Assembly: GCF_964031245.1 (NCBI RefSeq)
Contig: NZ_OZ035017.1
Span: 1,395,402-1,459,401, forward strand
DNA from: Rickettsiella endosymbiont of Miltochrista miniata
Lineage (GTDB): Bacteria; Pseudomonadota; Gammaproteobacteria; Diplorickettsiales; Diplorickettsiaceae
Length of the DNA stretch: 64,000 bases
Direction: 5' to 3'
The position numbers were made by a program, and so were the translations under genes. Positions 48,350 through 58,491 of this stretch are shown here, piece after piece; positions within the stretch are counted from its first letter, which is position 1; each line of letters opens with the position of its first letter. The notes under the pieces were generated by a model. That model was not told the DNA's origin and did no database searches. It saw nothing but the letters and a program-made list of their open reading frames with translations.

Positions 48350-50656
48350 TTGAAAAGAACCACTGAAGAATTTTTGCAATTAAGTCTCAAGCAGCGTTTA
48401 CTAGAAGGCCTACTCATCGTTAGTGGCGCCCTTGCTCTTTTTTTATTTTTAGCTTTGTGGACTTACCATCCTCCACAACATGTCAAAGCCTCAATGAATA
48501 TAGCAGGCCACTGGGGAGATCAACTTGCTCATTTCTTTTTTAATAGTTTTGGTTCTTTAGCTTATTTATTCCCGTTATTATTAGTATATGGGGGATGGCA
48601 ATGTTTTAAAGGTCGTTTTTCCAGTTTATCTTTTAGTTATCCTTTCTTAGCTTTACGTCTATTAGGTTTTATCACTATTTTTATTGCAGCTTGTGGACTA
48701 GCAACATTGCATAGTACACATACTACGCGTGGCTATACTCCAGGAGGACAATTAGGAAATATTGTTACAAAAAGTTTTATTTTGCAGTTCAATGTAGTCG
48801 GCAGCACGTTATTTCTATTAGCCCTTTTATTAGCTAGCACAACACTTGCAACGGGTTTTTCTTGGTTAAATATTATTGATAAAATAAGTAATTATATCGC
48901 CGGAATGCCCGCGAAAATTACCGAAAAAATAAAAAAGCTCATCATCTATGCTATGAAAAAAAGAGCTTCTGAAAAAATAAAACCGCGTGTAAGCACTCCG
49001 AATAAGTCCGATACAATCAATGCCCCTAACAACAGACCCCTTTCACCTCAATTTAATTCTATAATAAGCTCACCCTTAACTAATACGGAAGTTGTTAATC
49101 ATAATCCACTTTCTATTAAACCTTACTCGTCGCCTACCACTATAGTTTCGAATAAAAAAACTGTTACTGAGTCCTCTCTCCCATCATTAACTCTCTTAGA
49201 CCCAGCAGAAAAATTAAGTAAAGAAGGATACACGCGGGATGAATTGGAACAGCTATCACGTGATGTTGAACTGCGATTAAAAGACTTTGGGATTCAAGTA
49301 CAAGTGGTAGCCGTGCATCCAGGACCAGTCGTCACCCGTTTTGAAATGCAACCGGCCGCTGGAATTAAAGTAAGCCGCATCACAGGACTCGCCAAAGATT
49401 TAGCTCGCTCACTATCTGTGGTAAGTGTACGTATTGTGGAAGTTATCCCTGGTAAGTCCGTCATAGGACTCGAAGTGCCTAACAAACATCGCGAAATTGT
49501 CAGGCTCAGTGAAATATTAAGTTCAACGGCTTATCAACATGCGCGATCGCCACTCTCGCTTGCCTTAGGTAAAGATATAGCTGGCCACCCAGTCATTGTT
49601 GATCTAGGTAAAATGCCACATCTACTCGTTGCAGGAACAACAGGTTCGGGAAAATCAGTGGGTCTCAATGCTATGTTATTAAGCATTCTATATAAAGCCA
49701 CCCCTCAGCAAGTTAGACTAATTATGATAGACCCAAAAATGTTAGAGTTAGCTATTTATGAAGGTATCCCACATCTTTTAGCGCCAGTGGTGACGGATAT
49801 GAAAGAAGCAGCGAACGCCTTACGTTGGTGCGTCGCAGAAATGGAACGTCGTTATAAATTGATGGCGCATTTGGGCGTACGAAATTTAGCAGGGCATAAC
49901 CAAAAAATCCAAGAAGCTAATGATAAACGAGAACCCCTCAATGATCCTTTCTGGAAATCTGAACAAGGGGGAAAAGCAGAAGCTTTGGAACATCTTCCCT
50001 ATATTGTTGTGTTAATCGATGAGTTTGCTGACATGATGATGGTGGTTGGAAAAAAAGTTGAAGAATTAATTGCAAGGATTGCTCAAAAAGCAAGAGCTGC
50101 GGGCATACATTTAATTTTAGCGACACAAAGACCTTCTGTAGATGTTATCACTGGCTTAATCAAAGCAAACATTCCCACACGTATTTCGTTTCAGGTCTCA
50201 TCAAAAATTGATTCTCGCACTATTCTTGATCAGCAAGGTGCTGATCAACTATTGGGACACGGAGATATGTTGTATTTAGCCCCGGGCACAGGTGTTCCTA
50301 TTCGAGTCCACGGTGCCTTCGTAGCTGATCAGGAAGTGCACCAAGTAGTCAGTGCATTAAAAAAATCTGCTGTACCTGAATATATGCTTGATCTTACTCA
50401 AGCCAACCTTAATGAAGGAGGAGATCTAGATTTTTTAGACAACAGCTCCGGTGAAAAAGATGTATTGTATGATCAAGCCGTACAAATTGTTATTGAAACT
50501 CGCCGTGCCTCAATTTCCAGTATTCAACGGCGACTTAAAATTGGCTATAACCGCGCTGCACGGTTAATGGAGGATATGGAGAAAGCTGGCTTGGTTAGCG
50601 CCATGGAAAGTAATGGAAATCGTGACATTCTCATACCCGATAGATTAAATGAATAA
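48350..50656 (+). CDS. ftsK: DNA translocase FtsK
   Basis: FtsK anchors at the division septum and pumps DNA so that chromosome dimers are resolved at dif. The 768-residue protein has four N-terminal membrane helices (to about 165), a short linker (about 180-290), the motor with Walker [16 protein letters not shown] and [13 protein letters not shown], and the C-terminal gamma winged helix ([21 protein letters not shown]) that reads KOPS. The start is a TTG with AAGGAG 6 bases ahead. lolA, often next, is absent. Confidence 0.96.
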   Translation: MKRTTEEFLQLSLKQRLLEGLLIVSGALALFLFLALWTYHPPQHVKASMNIAGHWGDQLAHFFFNSFGSLAYLFPLLLVYGGWQCFKGRFSSLSFSYPFLALRLLGFITIFIAACGLATLHSTHTTRGYTPGGQLGNIVTKSFILQFNVVGSTLFLLALLLASTTLATGFSWLNIIDKISNYIAGMPAKITEKIKKLIIYAMKKRASEKIKPRVSTPNKSDTINAPNNRPLSPQFNSIISSPLTNTEVVNHNPLSIKPYSSPTTIVSNKKTVTESSLPSLTLLDPAEKLSKEGYTRDELEQLSRDVELRLKDFGIQVQVVAVHPGPVVTRFEMQPAAGIKVSRITGLAKDLARSLSVVSVRIVEVIPGKSVIGLEVPNKHREIVRLSEILSSTAYQHARSPLSLALGKDIAGHPVIVDLGKMPHLLVAGTTGSGKSVGLNAMLLSILYKATPQQVRLIMIDPKMLELAIYEGIPHLLAPVVTDMKEAANALRWCVAEMERRYKLMAHLGVRNLAGHNQKIQEANDKREPLNDPFWKSEQGGKAEALEHLPYIVVLIDEFADMMMVVGKKVEELIARIAQKARAAGIHLILATQRPSVDVITGLIKANIPTRISFQVSSKIDSRTILDQQGADQLLGHGDMLYLAPGTGVPIRVHGAFVADQEVHQVVSALKKSAVPEYMLDLTQANLNEGGDLDFLDNSSGEKDVLYDQAVQIVIETRRASISSIQRRLKIGYNRAARLMEDMEKAGLVSAMESNGNRDILIPDRLNE

Positions 50657-51120
50657 ACTTATTTTACACTCCATCTTATTACTCCATGTCTTCTAGTTTG
50701 ATAGAGCATCTCTACAATCAAAAGTTTCTTGTTCTGTTCTCAAAATATTATTTTTAACTTTTCAGAAAGATCTAAATTTCTAATTAATAGATTTTAAGAT
50801 TCAATAAATTGTTTGTATAACAATTTATTATAAAAATTTAAACCCATAATCATTTATTTTAAAAAATATTTAACAAATTTTTTTAATATTTAGACAATTA
50901 AAAAATAATTCGGTATTATTTTTAATAACGAAATTAATTAATTTTAAATAAGTTTTTATAGAAAATTAGGGTTAGAAATAAAAATAAAAAAGCTGTTGAT
51001 TAAAAATAATAATTTTCGGCTTCTGGAAAAGAAAAATAATTTGGTATATTGTACGGGGGAAAGATATTTTTATTATAATAAACCCACCGTACAATTTTTT
51101 ATTTTCTGCCACAAAAACTG
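50657..51120. other. Very AT-rich gap between ftsK and mdh
   Basis: This 464-base stretch between convergent genes holds no convincing coding frame. It is extremely AT-rich, especially 50760-51000, and ends with the strong hairpin listed at 51049-51100. It may be the residue of a decayed gene (lolA is the usual neighbour of ftsK), but no recognisable fragment is seen. Confidence 0.5.
51049..51100 (+). terminator. Hairpin with T-tract in the ftsK-mdh gap
   Basis: TTGTACGG (51049-51056) and CCGTACAA (51087-51094) form a perfect 8-bp stem, extended inward by GGG/CCC, and are followed by TTTTTT (with the last stem A-A). On the plus strand this is a classic intrinsic terminator, but ftsK ends about 390 bases earlier, so it may end an unannotated small RNA or serve mdh on the other strand, whose stop is 21 bases away. 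Confidence 0.5.
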
Positions 51121-52113
51121 TCAGATTAAACCCATTTCTTTAATCTCATCTTTTTCGGCACGTAATTCGTTCAGAGTCAATTTAATTTTTTCCTGCCCAA
51201 ATGAATTGTGTTGAATACCGTTCACTGTACTAAACTGACCATTATCAACGCGGCTAGGAAAAGAAAATATTAGCCCTTCATCAACTCCATATTGCCCCAT
51301 CGAACATGCAGCCACAGAAAAAAAATCATCTTTTTTTGTGTCATGTGTTAAATGATAAATACTACCCACTATTGCATTAGCGGCAGAGGCTGCAGAGGAT
51401 GCTCCTCTAGCCTTAATGACAGCGGCGCCTCGTTTCTGCACTATTGGGATAAAGTCATTTTCTAGCCAATTTTTATCCGTAATCACTTCAACAGCCCGCT
51501 TATTCGCGATTTTAGCGTTATAAAAATCGGGATACTGTGTTGATGAATGATTTCCCCAAATTGCCATTTGAGTCACTTCTTCAACAGAAACCTCGGCTTT
51601 TTTAGCCAATTGCGCACGCGCTCGATTTTCATCTAATAAAGTCATGGCAAAAAAACGATCTTCCTTGGGGATATCTGGAGCATGATGCATGGCGATCAAA
51701 CAATTGGTATTGCAGGGATTTCCTACCACAAAAACTTTTGCATCCGCCGCAGCATGGTCATTGATGGCCTTTCCTTGCGGAGCAAATATACTACCATTTA
51801 TTTTTAATAGATCCGCACGCTCCATTCCCTCTTTACGGGGCATGGAGCCTACTAAAATTGCCCAATTAATATCCTTCATTGACTCGTTCAATTGACTAGT
51901 ACAAACAATATTTTTTAATAAAGGAAAAGCACAATCATTAAGCTCCATGGCAGTACCATGTAACACAGGAAGGCTTTTTTCTAATTCTAATAAATGCAAT
52001 ATGACAGGCTGATCAAGACCAAACATTTGGCCTGATGCGATACGAAACAATAAAGCATAGCCTATTTGGCCAGCTGCTCCAGTAACGGCTACTTTAATCG
52101 GTTTTTTGTTCAT
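51121..52113 (-). CDS. mdh: Malate dehydrogenase
   Basis: It interconverts malate and oxaloacetate with NAD in the TCA cycle. The 330-residue protein has [20 protein letters not shown], the catalytic arginines in [35 protein letters not shown] and the active-site histidine in [15 protein letters not shown]. The type is the ~330-residue cytosolic-like class rather than the 312-residue E. coli class. It follows cysQ after 34 bases on the same strand. The hairpin at 51049 is downstream. Confidence 0.96.
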   Translation of the reverse strand: MNKKPIKVAVTGAAGQIGYALLFRIASGQMFGLDQPVILHLLELEKSLPVLHGTAMELNDCAFPLLKNIVCTSQLNESMKDINWAILVGSMPRKEGMERADLLKINGSIFAPQGKAINDHAAADAKVFVVGNPCNTNCLIAMHHAPDIPKEDRFFAMTLLDENRARAQLAKKAEVSVEEVTQMAIWGNHSSTQYPDFYNAKIANKRAVEVITDKNWLENDFIPIVQKRGAAVIKARGASSAASAANAIVGSIYHLTHDTKKDDFFSVAACSMGQYGVDEGLIFSFPSRVDNGQFSTVNGIQHNSFGQEKIKLTLNELRAEKDEIKEMGLI

Positions 52114-52147
52114 ATTAGATTCCTATAAAATTAATACTGTTAATTTT

Positions 52148-52945
52148 TTACGATGATTTTAGATAATGTAACCAATGATGTCGTTTATCCGCTATAGCCA
52201 AAAAATTAGCTGTCTGCAGAGAAGATGACATATTATATTGTAGTTCCTGGCCTGTATTATCTATGACCAGACCTCCTGCTTCATTAAGTATGCACTGCCC
52301 CGCTGCTGTATCCCATTCAAATGTGGGTGAAAAACGTGGGTATATATCGGCTAATCCTTCAGCCACCCAACAAAATTTTAACGCGCTTCCACAATTTAAT
52401 AAATTTAAACTAGAAAATTGAGCTAAAAATTTCTTCAACTCTTCCATGCCATGTCGACGGCTAATCACCGCGGTGATCCGCTGCCCTTCTTTCCAAGCTC
52501 GGCTAAGTATTACTTTTGGCTGAGTTTGACCTATTTGTTTATAAGCTCCTTGTCCTCCCTGAGCAAAATAACAAATATTCGCGGATGGAACAAATATAAC
52601 CCCCAAACTTGGTTTATGTTGCTCGATTAAGGCAATATTAATAGTAAATTCGCCATTTTTTTCTAAAAATTCTTTTGTTCCATCCAAAGGATCAATTAAC
52701 CAATACTTTTCCCAACATCGGCGCTTTTGAAAAGGAACAGGTACAGATTCTTCGGAAATAATAGGTAAATCTGGAGTTAAAAGGCCTAATCCTTGACAAA
52801 TGCAGTCATGCGAGGCTAAATCTGCAGCAGTTACAGGGGATCTATCTGTTTTATATTCAACAGAAAAATCACTTTGGTAAATATTAAGAACTTGATTCCC
52901 AGCGCGTTTGGCAAGAGAAACTACATCATTAAGCAAAGAATTCAT
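52148..52945 (-). CDS. cysQ: 3'(2'),5'-bisphosphate nucleotidase CysQ
   Basis: CysQ hydrolyses adenosine 3',5'-bisphosphate, a by-product of sulfate assimilation and carrier protein modification. The 265-residue inositol-phosphatase-fold protein has ISEESVPVPF, the metal motif WLIDPLDGTKEFLEKNGEFT and FEWDTAAGQCILNEAGG. Its start is 33 bases from the divergent ispD. Because phosphopantetheinyl transfer also yields this nucleotide, it fits with the transferase at 19798, though that link is inferred. Confidence 0.92.
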   Translation of the reverse strand: MNSLLNDVVSLAKRAGNQVLNIYQSDFSVEYKTDRSPVTAADLASHDCICQGLGLLTPDLPIISEESVPVPFQKRRCWEKYWLIDPLDGTKEFLEKNGEFTINIALIEQHKPSLGVIFVPSANICYFAQGGQGAYKQIGQTQPKVILSRAWKEGQRITAVISRRHGMEELKKFLAQFSSLNLLNCGSALKFCWVAEGLADIYPRFSPTFEWDTAAGQCILNEAGGLVIDNTGQELQYNMSSSLQTANFLAIADKRHHWLHYLKSS

Positions 52946-52978
52946 AAGTTGGCAGTATACCGCTATAGATATATTAAA

Positions 52979-53686
52979 ATGAAATATTCAACCAATTATT
53001 TTGCAATAGTCCCAGCCGCAGGGGTAGGTAATCGTATGCAAATAGATTTACCTAAACAATATATATCTATTAATGGAAAAAAAATACTTGAATACACACT
53101 AACTACTTTACTAAGCTATTCAAGATTTAAAAAATGTGTTGTGGTTATCAACAAAAAGGACAACCATTGGTCAGATCTCCAATTTAGCTCTCCACATTTA
53201 CTCACGGCATGGGGAGGAGAAGAACGTTGCCACTCAGTATTTAATGGTTTGTTGGCTTTAAAAGCATTTGCAAAAAAAAATGATTGGATATTAGTACATG
53301 ACGCAGCTCGGCCACTTTTGCATCAAAGCGATATTGATAAGCTTATTATGAATTTAGATAACCATCCGGTAGGGGGGCTTTTGGGACACCCAATAAAAAA
53401 TACGGTTAAATACCTTAATAATCTGCAATGTGAAACTTTGGATAGAAAAAAATTGTGGGAAGCAGTAACACCACAAATGTTTCGTTATCATTGCCTAGTT
53501 AATGCACTTGGCTCAGCTATCAAAAAAAATCAATTTACCACGGATGAAGCCAACGCGATTGAATTATTCGGCCAACAACCCAAAATGATAGAAGGGCGTA
53601 CAGATAATATTAAAGTAACCGATAAAAATGATCTAAATTTACTTAATTATTATCTTTCTATTCGACCTGATCTTTGCCATTCTTAA
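52979..53686 (+). CDS. ispD: 2-C-methyl-D-erythritol 4-phosphate cytidylyltransferase
   Basis: IspD couples CTP to methylerythritol phosphate in the MEP pathway. From the ATG at 52979 the protein has 235 residues: FAIVPAAGVGNRMQIDLPKQ, LLTAWGGEERCHSVFNGL, VHDAARPLLHQSDIDKL and TPQMFRYHCL with the usual catalytic residues. The frame extends upstream into the cysQ coding region (to 52874), but that part is not conserved. ispF lies 19 kb away. Confidence 0.94.
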   Translation: MKYSTNYFAIVPAAGVGNRMQIDLPKQYISINGKKILEYTLTTLLSYSRFKKCVVVINKKDNHWSDLQFSSPHLLTAWGGEERCHSVFNGLLALKAFAKKNDWILVHDAARPLLHQSDIDKLIMNLDNHPVGGLLGHPIKNTVKYLNNLQCETLDRKKLWEAVTPQMFRYHCLVNALGSAIKKNQFTTDEANAIELFGQQPKMIEGRTDNIKVTDKNDLNLLNYYLSIRPDLCHS

Positions 53687-53718
53687 GTTTTTTAACTCCC
53701 CGCTTTTATCAATTTAAG

Positions 53719-55170
53719 CTATTTAGCTTCCTTCAATAAATTATGTGCGTATAAGACATACTCCAACTGACCAAAACCTTTAGCTAGTTCTTCTCGATAA
53801 TGATTTTGCTTGGAATCATTTAGTATGGGTTGGTATTTTTCATCCCGAACCGCAATTAATCTGACCAATGCATAATCTCCATTTTCTAAACTAAAACCTT
53901 TCATCGATGACGCAGTAGGAATATTCTTATCCGGCGGAATTAACGTAAATGCAGCCCTTACTATATTCTTATTTAATTTATTATCAGTTCGATTCACTTG
54001 CTGAGCAAACTGCCATTGTAAATTTTTGCTATCTATATTTTTAGGAATAGAACCTGTTTTTTCCGAATTCTTGAATAAATTCTCTCCGAATTGCTGCGCT
54101 TCAGAAATAGCCATTTGTTTATTCAAAATTTCTTTGATTTTTTCTCGCACCGTATTAAAAGGTTGTATACCCGCAGGCTGGTATTTTTTTATTCGCAAAA
54201 CAATAGCAATACTCGGACTAATATTAATCACTGAACTATTATTTCCCTGCAAAACATCCTGACTGAATGCAGCAGCAATTATTTTTGGATTTTTACTCAA
54301 TCCTTCTTTGCCACCTGACTTATCAAAAAAGGCTGTGGAGTGTATCGCTAGACCCAATTTCTTTGCTGGGATAGCTAAAGAATCAGGGTGAATGTAAATT
54401 AAATTAGCTAATTTATCTCTATTTTCCAGAAATGCTTTTTCATCCTCAAAGGAAAGCTGGATATATTCAATTCTAGCTTGTTCTGGCTGGATAAAATTTT
54501 GTTTATTTTGCAGATAATAAGCAAAAATTTTAGAGTCCGGTAGCGTGAATTGCTGATGTAGAAATTTTGAATGGGGGATAATAAGATAAACAAAATCTCT
54601 TTTTTGATGATTGTATTTTATGTAATTATTGAGATCCTGAGGCAAAGCAAATGCGCTTTGTGTTATTCCTTGCTGCACCTGCTTAATCAACAATGTCTTT
54701 TTTATGTCCATTAAAAACTGAAGCTTGGTATAATTTATAGACTGTAATACAGCATAAAATTGTTCAACAGAAAAACGACCATCCGATTGAAATGCTGGGA
54801 TTTGTAATAAAACAGAATCTATTAGGGTCTGACTAATGCGGTATTTGGATTGTAAAGCCGCTTGAAATAAAACTTGAGTTGTTTCCCACTCATGTAAAGT
54901 TTGTTGTCTCAATTGCTCAGTCATTTCCTCATTATTAGAAAAATTTTTTCCCAAACGACCCTGGGCTTCTCGATAGACGCGTTGATAAGCCTTATCGAAA
55001 TCGCTCTGTAGTAATGTTTGACCTGCGATCTTAGCGATCACCTTATTATTGCTTCCTGCATTTAACTCTAAATAGCCGTGGACACCCCATAGAGCAAAAA
55101 CAATGATTAATAATCCGATTACTGTGCTGGTTATCCAGCCTTGCGTTTTATCACGAATGGATTGCAACAT
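53719..55170 (-). CDS. ppiD: PpiD-like periplasmic folding factor lacking the parvulin domain
   Basis: PpiD is a membrane-anchored periplasmic chaperone near the Sec translocon. The 483-residue protein has the typical anchor MLQSIRDKTQGWITSTVIGL (helix about 12-30), the SurA-like chaperone helices (about 45-180), and the PpiD C-terminal region (SKNPKIIAAAFSQDVLQGNNSSVI). Usual length is about 620. Between YIQLSFEDEKAFLENRD (about 236-252) and LANLIYIHPDSLAIPAKKLG, which flank the parvulin domain in full-length PpiD, there is no room for that domain. It therefore should act only as a chaperone. It follows the hupB-tRNA block. Confidence 0.85.
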   Translation of the reverse strand: MLQSIRDKTQGWITSTVIGLLIIVFALWGVHGYLELNAGSNNKVIAKIAGQTLLQSDFDKAYQRVYREAQGRLGKNFSNNEEMTEQLRQQTLHEWETTQVLFQAALQSKYRISQTLIDSVLLQIPAFQSDGRFSVEQFYAVLQSINYTKLQFLMDIKKTLLIKQVQQGITQSAFALPQDLNNYIKYNHQKRDFVYLIIPHSKFLHQQFTLPDSKIFAYYLQNKQNFIQPEQARIEYIQLSFEDEKAFLENRDKLANLIYIHPDSLAIPAKKLGLAIHSTAFFDKSGGKEGLSKNPKIIAAAFSQDVLQGNNSSVINISPSIAIVLRIKKYQPAGIQPFNTVREKIKEILNKQMAISEAQQFGENLFKNSEKTGSIPKNIDSKNLQWQFAQQVNRTDNKLNKNIVRAAFTLIPPDKNIPTASSMKGFSLENGDYALVRLIAVRDEKYQPILNDSKQNHYREELAKGFGQLEYVLYAHNLLKEAK

Positions 55171-55246
55171 ATTGAGGAAATTTTAATTACCAATGTGAGA
55201 GGATCTTAACAAATAATACTATTTATAGTTAAAAATTCTAGAGAAC

Positions 55247-55323
55247 TGGCGGAGTGGACGGGACTCGAACCCGCGACCCCCGGCGTGACAGGCCGGTATT
55301 CTAACCAACTGAACTACCACTCC
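55247..55323 (-). tRNA. tRNA-Asp (anticodon GUC)
   Basis: The minus strand gives a 77-base cloverleaf with acceptor GGAGTGG/CCACTCC, anticodon loop CTGTCAC (anticodon GTC), T-arm GTTCGAGTC and an encoded CCA. It is downstream of tRNA-Val in the hupB-ppiD gap, as in other gammaproteobacteria. Confidence 0.96.
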
Positions 55324-55334
55324 CGCAATGTATA

Positions 55335-55410
55335 TGGTGGGTGCTGTAGGGATCGAACCTACGACCCTCGCCTTGTAAGGGCGATGCTCTACCAACTGAG
55401 CTAAGCACCC
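55335..55410 (-). tRNA. tRNA-Val (anticodon UAC)
   Basis: The minus strand gives a 76-base cloverleaf with acceptor GGGTGCT/AGCACCC, anticodon loop CTTACAA (anticodon TAC), T-arm GTTCGATCC and an encoded CCA. It lies 12 bases upstream of tRNA-Asp, so both are probably cut from one precursor. Confidence 0.96.
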
Positions 55411-55452
55411 TGTCGAAAGGGACGTCATTCTAAACTTATTTACGCGATATTG

Positions 55453-55731
55453 CTACTCTTTTTGCACAGCATCCTTTAGTGCCTTTCCTGATTTAAAAGC
55501 TACCGTATTACTTGCTTTTATCTGTATGGATTCTCCTGATTTTGGATTGCGCCCTGTACGTGCTTTACGATGACGAACACAAAGTGTGCCAAATCCAACC
55601 AAACTAACATCTTCTCCCTTACATAAAGCTTTTGTAATGGACTCTAAAATTTTTTCTAAAGTCTTTCCAGCAACGTTTTTTGGAACTTGTGCTGCTTCCA
55701 CAATAACATCAACTAAATCTGATTTATTCAT
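55453..55731 (-). CDS. hupB: DNA-binding protein HU
   Basis: HU is a small nucleoid protein that bends DNA. The 92-residue protein has MNKSDLVDVIVEAAQVP, VSLVGFGTLCVRHRKARTGR and the DNA-binding arm NPKSGESIQIKASNTVAFK. It follows lon across repeat copy F, a gap of 250 bases, keeping the conserved lon-hupB order, and precedes tRNA-Val. Confidence 0.96.
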   Translation of the reverse strand: MNKSDLVDVIVEAAQVPKNVAGKTLEKILESITKALCKGEDVSLVGFGTLCVRHRKARTGRNPKSGESIQIKASNTVAFKSGKALKDAVQKE

Positions 55732-55856
55732 ATACCCTCACAACGGTAAAAATTAAGGCTAATACCTTTAAATTAAATTTTAAGCGTCTTGCTATAGATT
55801 ATAAGTGAACTGTTTATATCAATAGCGTGAATCCTCTGTCAAGGGAATAAGAGATA

Positions 55857-55978
55857 TATACTCTTTGCACTTAAATTTTTGTCCATGTCGCCGCTCAATT
55901 CGCAATCCTCATGTATCTTGAAGGAATGAAGGTTGCTCATTCTCGTAGCGCCTTACCAAAAATCCAATTGCAGTGAGG
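55857..55978 (-). repeat. Dispersed ~125-bp palindromic element, copy F
   Basis: It runs from TATACTCTTTGCACTTAAAT to GCAGTGAGG, same orientation as copies C and E, with the core partly changed (GAAGGAATGAAGGTTGCTCA in the middle). Its right end is 3 bases past the lon stop, so it forms the lon 3' end and separates lon from hupB. Confidence 0.82.
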
Positions 55979-55981
55979 TTG

Positions 55982-58471
55982 CTAACGAGTATCTGTCGTA
56001 GGATTAATTTTCGCTTGATTTTTTTTATCTATAAGCTTGATAGGTACAGTCATTTTTTTTTCACGCTTCTTTCTAGCATTAGACTTAACGGATCTTTTAT
56101 CTGGATGCAGTAAAGCAATATCCAGAACTTGATCTATCCAACGAACAGGATGAATAACTAAACCTTCTTTAATATTTTTTGGAATTTCTTTGAGATCTCG
56201 TTTATTTTCTTCAGGGATGATAACCTCACGTATACCCCCACGATGTGCTGCAAGTAATTTTTCTTTTAAACCACCAATCGGCAAAACTTCACCGCGTAAA
56301 GTTATTTCCCCTGTCATCGCGACATCAGCTCGTACGGGTACTTTAGTAATCGCAGAAACTAATGCAGTACACATGCCAATCCCAGCACTAGGTCCATCTT
56401 TAGGCGTTGCTCCTTCAGGAACATGAACATGGATATCCTTTTTTTCATAAAAATGAATAGGAATACCTAAGACTTCAGCGCGACTTCGCACGACTGTTAA
56501 TGCGGCTTGAATGGACTCCTGCATTACTTCGCCCAAATGACCTGTATAACTTGTTTTACCCTTTCCAGGCACAACTGCAGCTTCGATAGTCAATAAATCA
56601 CCACCAACCTCTGTCCATGCCAAGCCGCTTACCTGTCCAATTTGATCATTGTGCTCAACTAATCCATAACGATAACGTCTTACACCAAGATATTTTTCTA
56701 AATTATGACTAGTAACGGTAACTGACTTTAAGCTAGGTTTACGCGCTATTTCTGTAACCACCTTTCGGCAAATTTTAGCAATCTCGCGTTCCAAACTACG
56801 AACCCCTGCTTCACGTGTATAATAACGAATGATGTCCTGCAATGCAGTTTCCGCTAAAACCAACTCTTTATTTTTTGCACTAATTTTTAACCCGTTTTGA
56901 CTAAGTTGTTTAGGTAATAAGTGCTGTTTAGCAATATTAATCTTTTCATCTTCGGTATAGCCGGGTATACGAATAACTTCCATACGATCCAATAAAGCTG
57001 GCGGAATATTCAAGGTATTCGCAGTCGCAATAAATAAAACTTCAGATAAGTCATAACTTACTTCTAGGTAATGATCATCAAAAGCGTGGTTTTGTTCGGG
57101 ATCTAATACTTCGAGCAATGCCGATGCAGGGTCGCCTCTGAAATCCATAGCCATTTTATCGATTTCATCAAGCATAAATAGAGGATTCTTGACCCCAACT
57201 TTAGCCATTTTTTGCATAATTCGACCAGGCATCGAGCCAATATAGGTACGTCGATGTCCTCTAATTTCTGCTTCATCACGCACCCCACCCAAAGACATGC
57301 GCACAAATTCACGTCCTATGGCCTCTGCAATGGATTGTCCTAAGGAAGTTTTCCCCACACCAGGTGGTCCAACCAAACATAAAATAGGACCCTTTAATTT
57401 TTTAACACGCTGATGAACTGCAAGAAATTCAATAATCCGCTCTTTGACTTTTTCTAAACCATAATGTGCTTCTTGTAATACTTTTTGTGCTTTATCTAAA
57501 TCGTAACGGACCTTACTGCGTTTATTCCAAGGAAGGGATAAAACCCAATCTAAATAATTTCGGCTCACGGTCGCTTCTGCCGCCATAGGAGACATGGATT
57601 TTAATTTATTTAATTCAGAGATTGATTTATCCTTCACCTCTTTAGGCATTTTTGCTTTTTCGATACGTTTTGCAAGATCGTCTAGTTCATTTGTGACACC
57701 TTGAGATTCTCCCAATTCCTTTTGAATAGCTTTAACTTGCTCATTTAAATAATATTCGCGCTGGCTTCTTTCCATCTGCTTCTTAACGCGTCCGCGAATT
57801 CGCTTTTGTATTTGCAAAAGATCAATTTCACTTTCGAGAAAAGCTAATAATCGTTCTAGACGTTTTTTTAATGGAAAAATCTCAAGTATCTCTTGTTTCT
57901 CTTGAATTCTAAGCGTCAAATGTGCCGCAATCATATCGGCTAGTCGGCCTGGATTATCAATACTCGATAAGGTACTTAAAATTTCCAAGGGGATTTTTTT
58001 ATTTAACTTAACGTATTGTTCGAATTGACTCAAGATTGTTCGTGTTAGAACCTCAATCTCTTGATCGGGCTCAACAGGAGGTATACCTACAACTTCAATT
58101 TCTGCAGCAATATAATCTTTCTCTTGGAAAAATTGTTTAACTTTACCTCGTTGAGAACCTTCAACCAACACTTTAACAGTGCCATCTTTCAGCTCTAACA
58201 ATTGTAAAATTGTGGCTATTGTTCCAACTTGGTAAAAGCCTTCAATAGTAGGATTATCTTCAGCTGGATTTTTTTGTGCAATGAGTAAAATCTTTTTCTC
58301 AGCACCAGATTCTGCCATGGCGGCTTCCAACGCCTTAATCGATTGCTTCCTACCCACAAATAGTGGTATCACCATGTGAGGGTAAACTACAACATCCCGT
58401 AAAGGGAGCAGCGGAAGTTTCTCTGAAAGTTTAGAAGTCGTTGCCCCGCCGCCAATTAGTTGCTTTGCCAT
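55982..58471 (-). CDS. lon: ATP-dependent protease Lon
   Basis: Lon degrades misfolded and regulatory proteins. The 829-residue protein has the N-terminal substrate domain ([20 protein letters not shown]), coiled helices (about 190-300), Walker [29 protein letters not shown], and the Ser-Lys protease domain with [11 protein letters not shown] (catalytic Ser) and a lysine in [16 protein letters not shown]. It has a basic C-terminal tail of about 30 residues. clpX ends 20 bases upstream, so tig-clpP-clpX-lon is a conserved proteolysis block. Confidence 0.97.
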   Translation of the reverse strand: MAKQLIGGGATTSKLSEKLPLLPLRDVVVYPHMVIPLFVGRKQSIKALEAAMAESGAEKKILLIAQKNPAEDNPTIEGFYQVGTIATILQLLELKDGTVKVLVEGSQRGKVKQFFQEKDYIAAEIEVVGIPPVEPDQEIEVLTRTILSQFEQYVKLNKKIPLEILSTLSSIDNPGRLADMIAAHLTLRIQEKQEILEIFPLKKRLERLLAFLESEIDLLQIQKRIRGRVKKQMERSQREYYLNEQVKAIQKELGESQGVTNELDDLAKRIEKAKMPKEVKDKSISELNKLKSMSPMAAEATVSRNYLDWVLSLPWNKRSKVRYDLDKAQKVLQEAHYGLEKVKERIIEFLAVHQRVKKLKGPILCLVGPPGVGKTSLGQSIAEAIGREFVRMSLGGVRDEAEIRGHRRTYIGSMPGRIMQKMAKVGVKNPLFMLDEIDKMAMDFRGDPASALLEVLDPEQNHAFDDHYLEVSYDLSEVLFIATANTLNIPPALLDRMEVIRIPGYTEDEKINIAKQHLLPKQLSQNGLKISAKNKELVLAETALQDIIRYYTREAGVRSLEREIAKICRKVVTEIARKPSLKSVTVTSHNLEKYLGVRRYRYGLVEHNDQIGQVSGLAWTEVGGDLLTIEAAVVPGKGKTSYTGHLGEVMQESIQAALTVVRSRAEVLGIPIHFYEKKDIHVHVPEGATPKDGPSAGIGMCTALVSAITKVPVRADVAMTGEITLRGEVLPIGGLKEKLLAAHRGGIREVIIPEENKRDLKEIPKNIKEGLVIHPVRWIDQVLDIALLHPDKRSVKSNARKKREKKMTVPIKLIDKKNQAKINPTTDTR

Positions 58472-58491
58472 AAATTCAACCTTTGAAAGAT

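Noticed and set aside
50996-51214. 72-codon plus-strand frame between ftsK and mdh
   Set aside because: It runs through the hairpin and into the opposite strand of mdh, and is rich in Asn, Phe and Lys as expected from AT-rich DNA.
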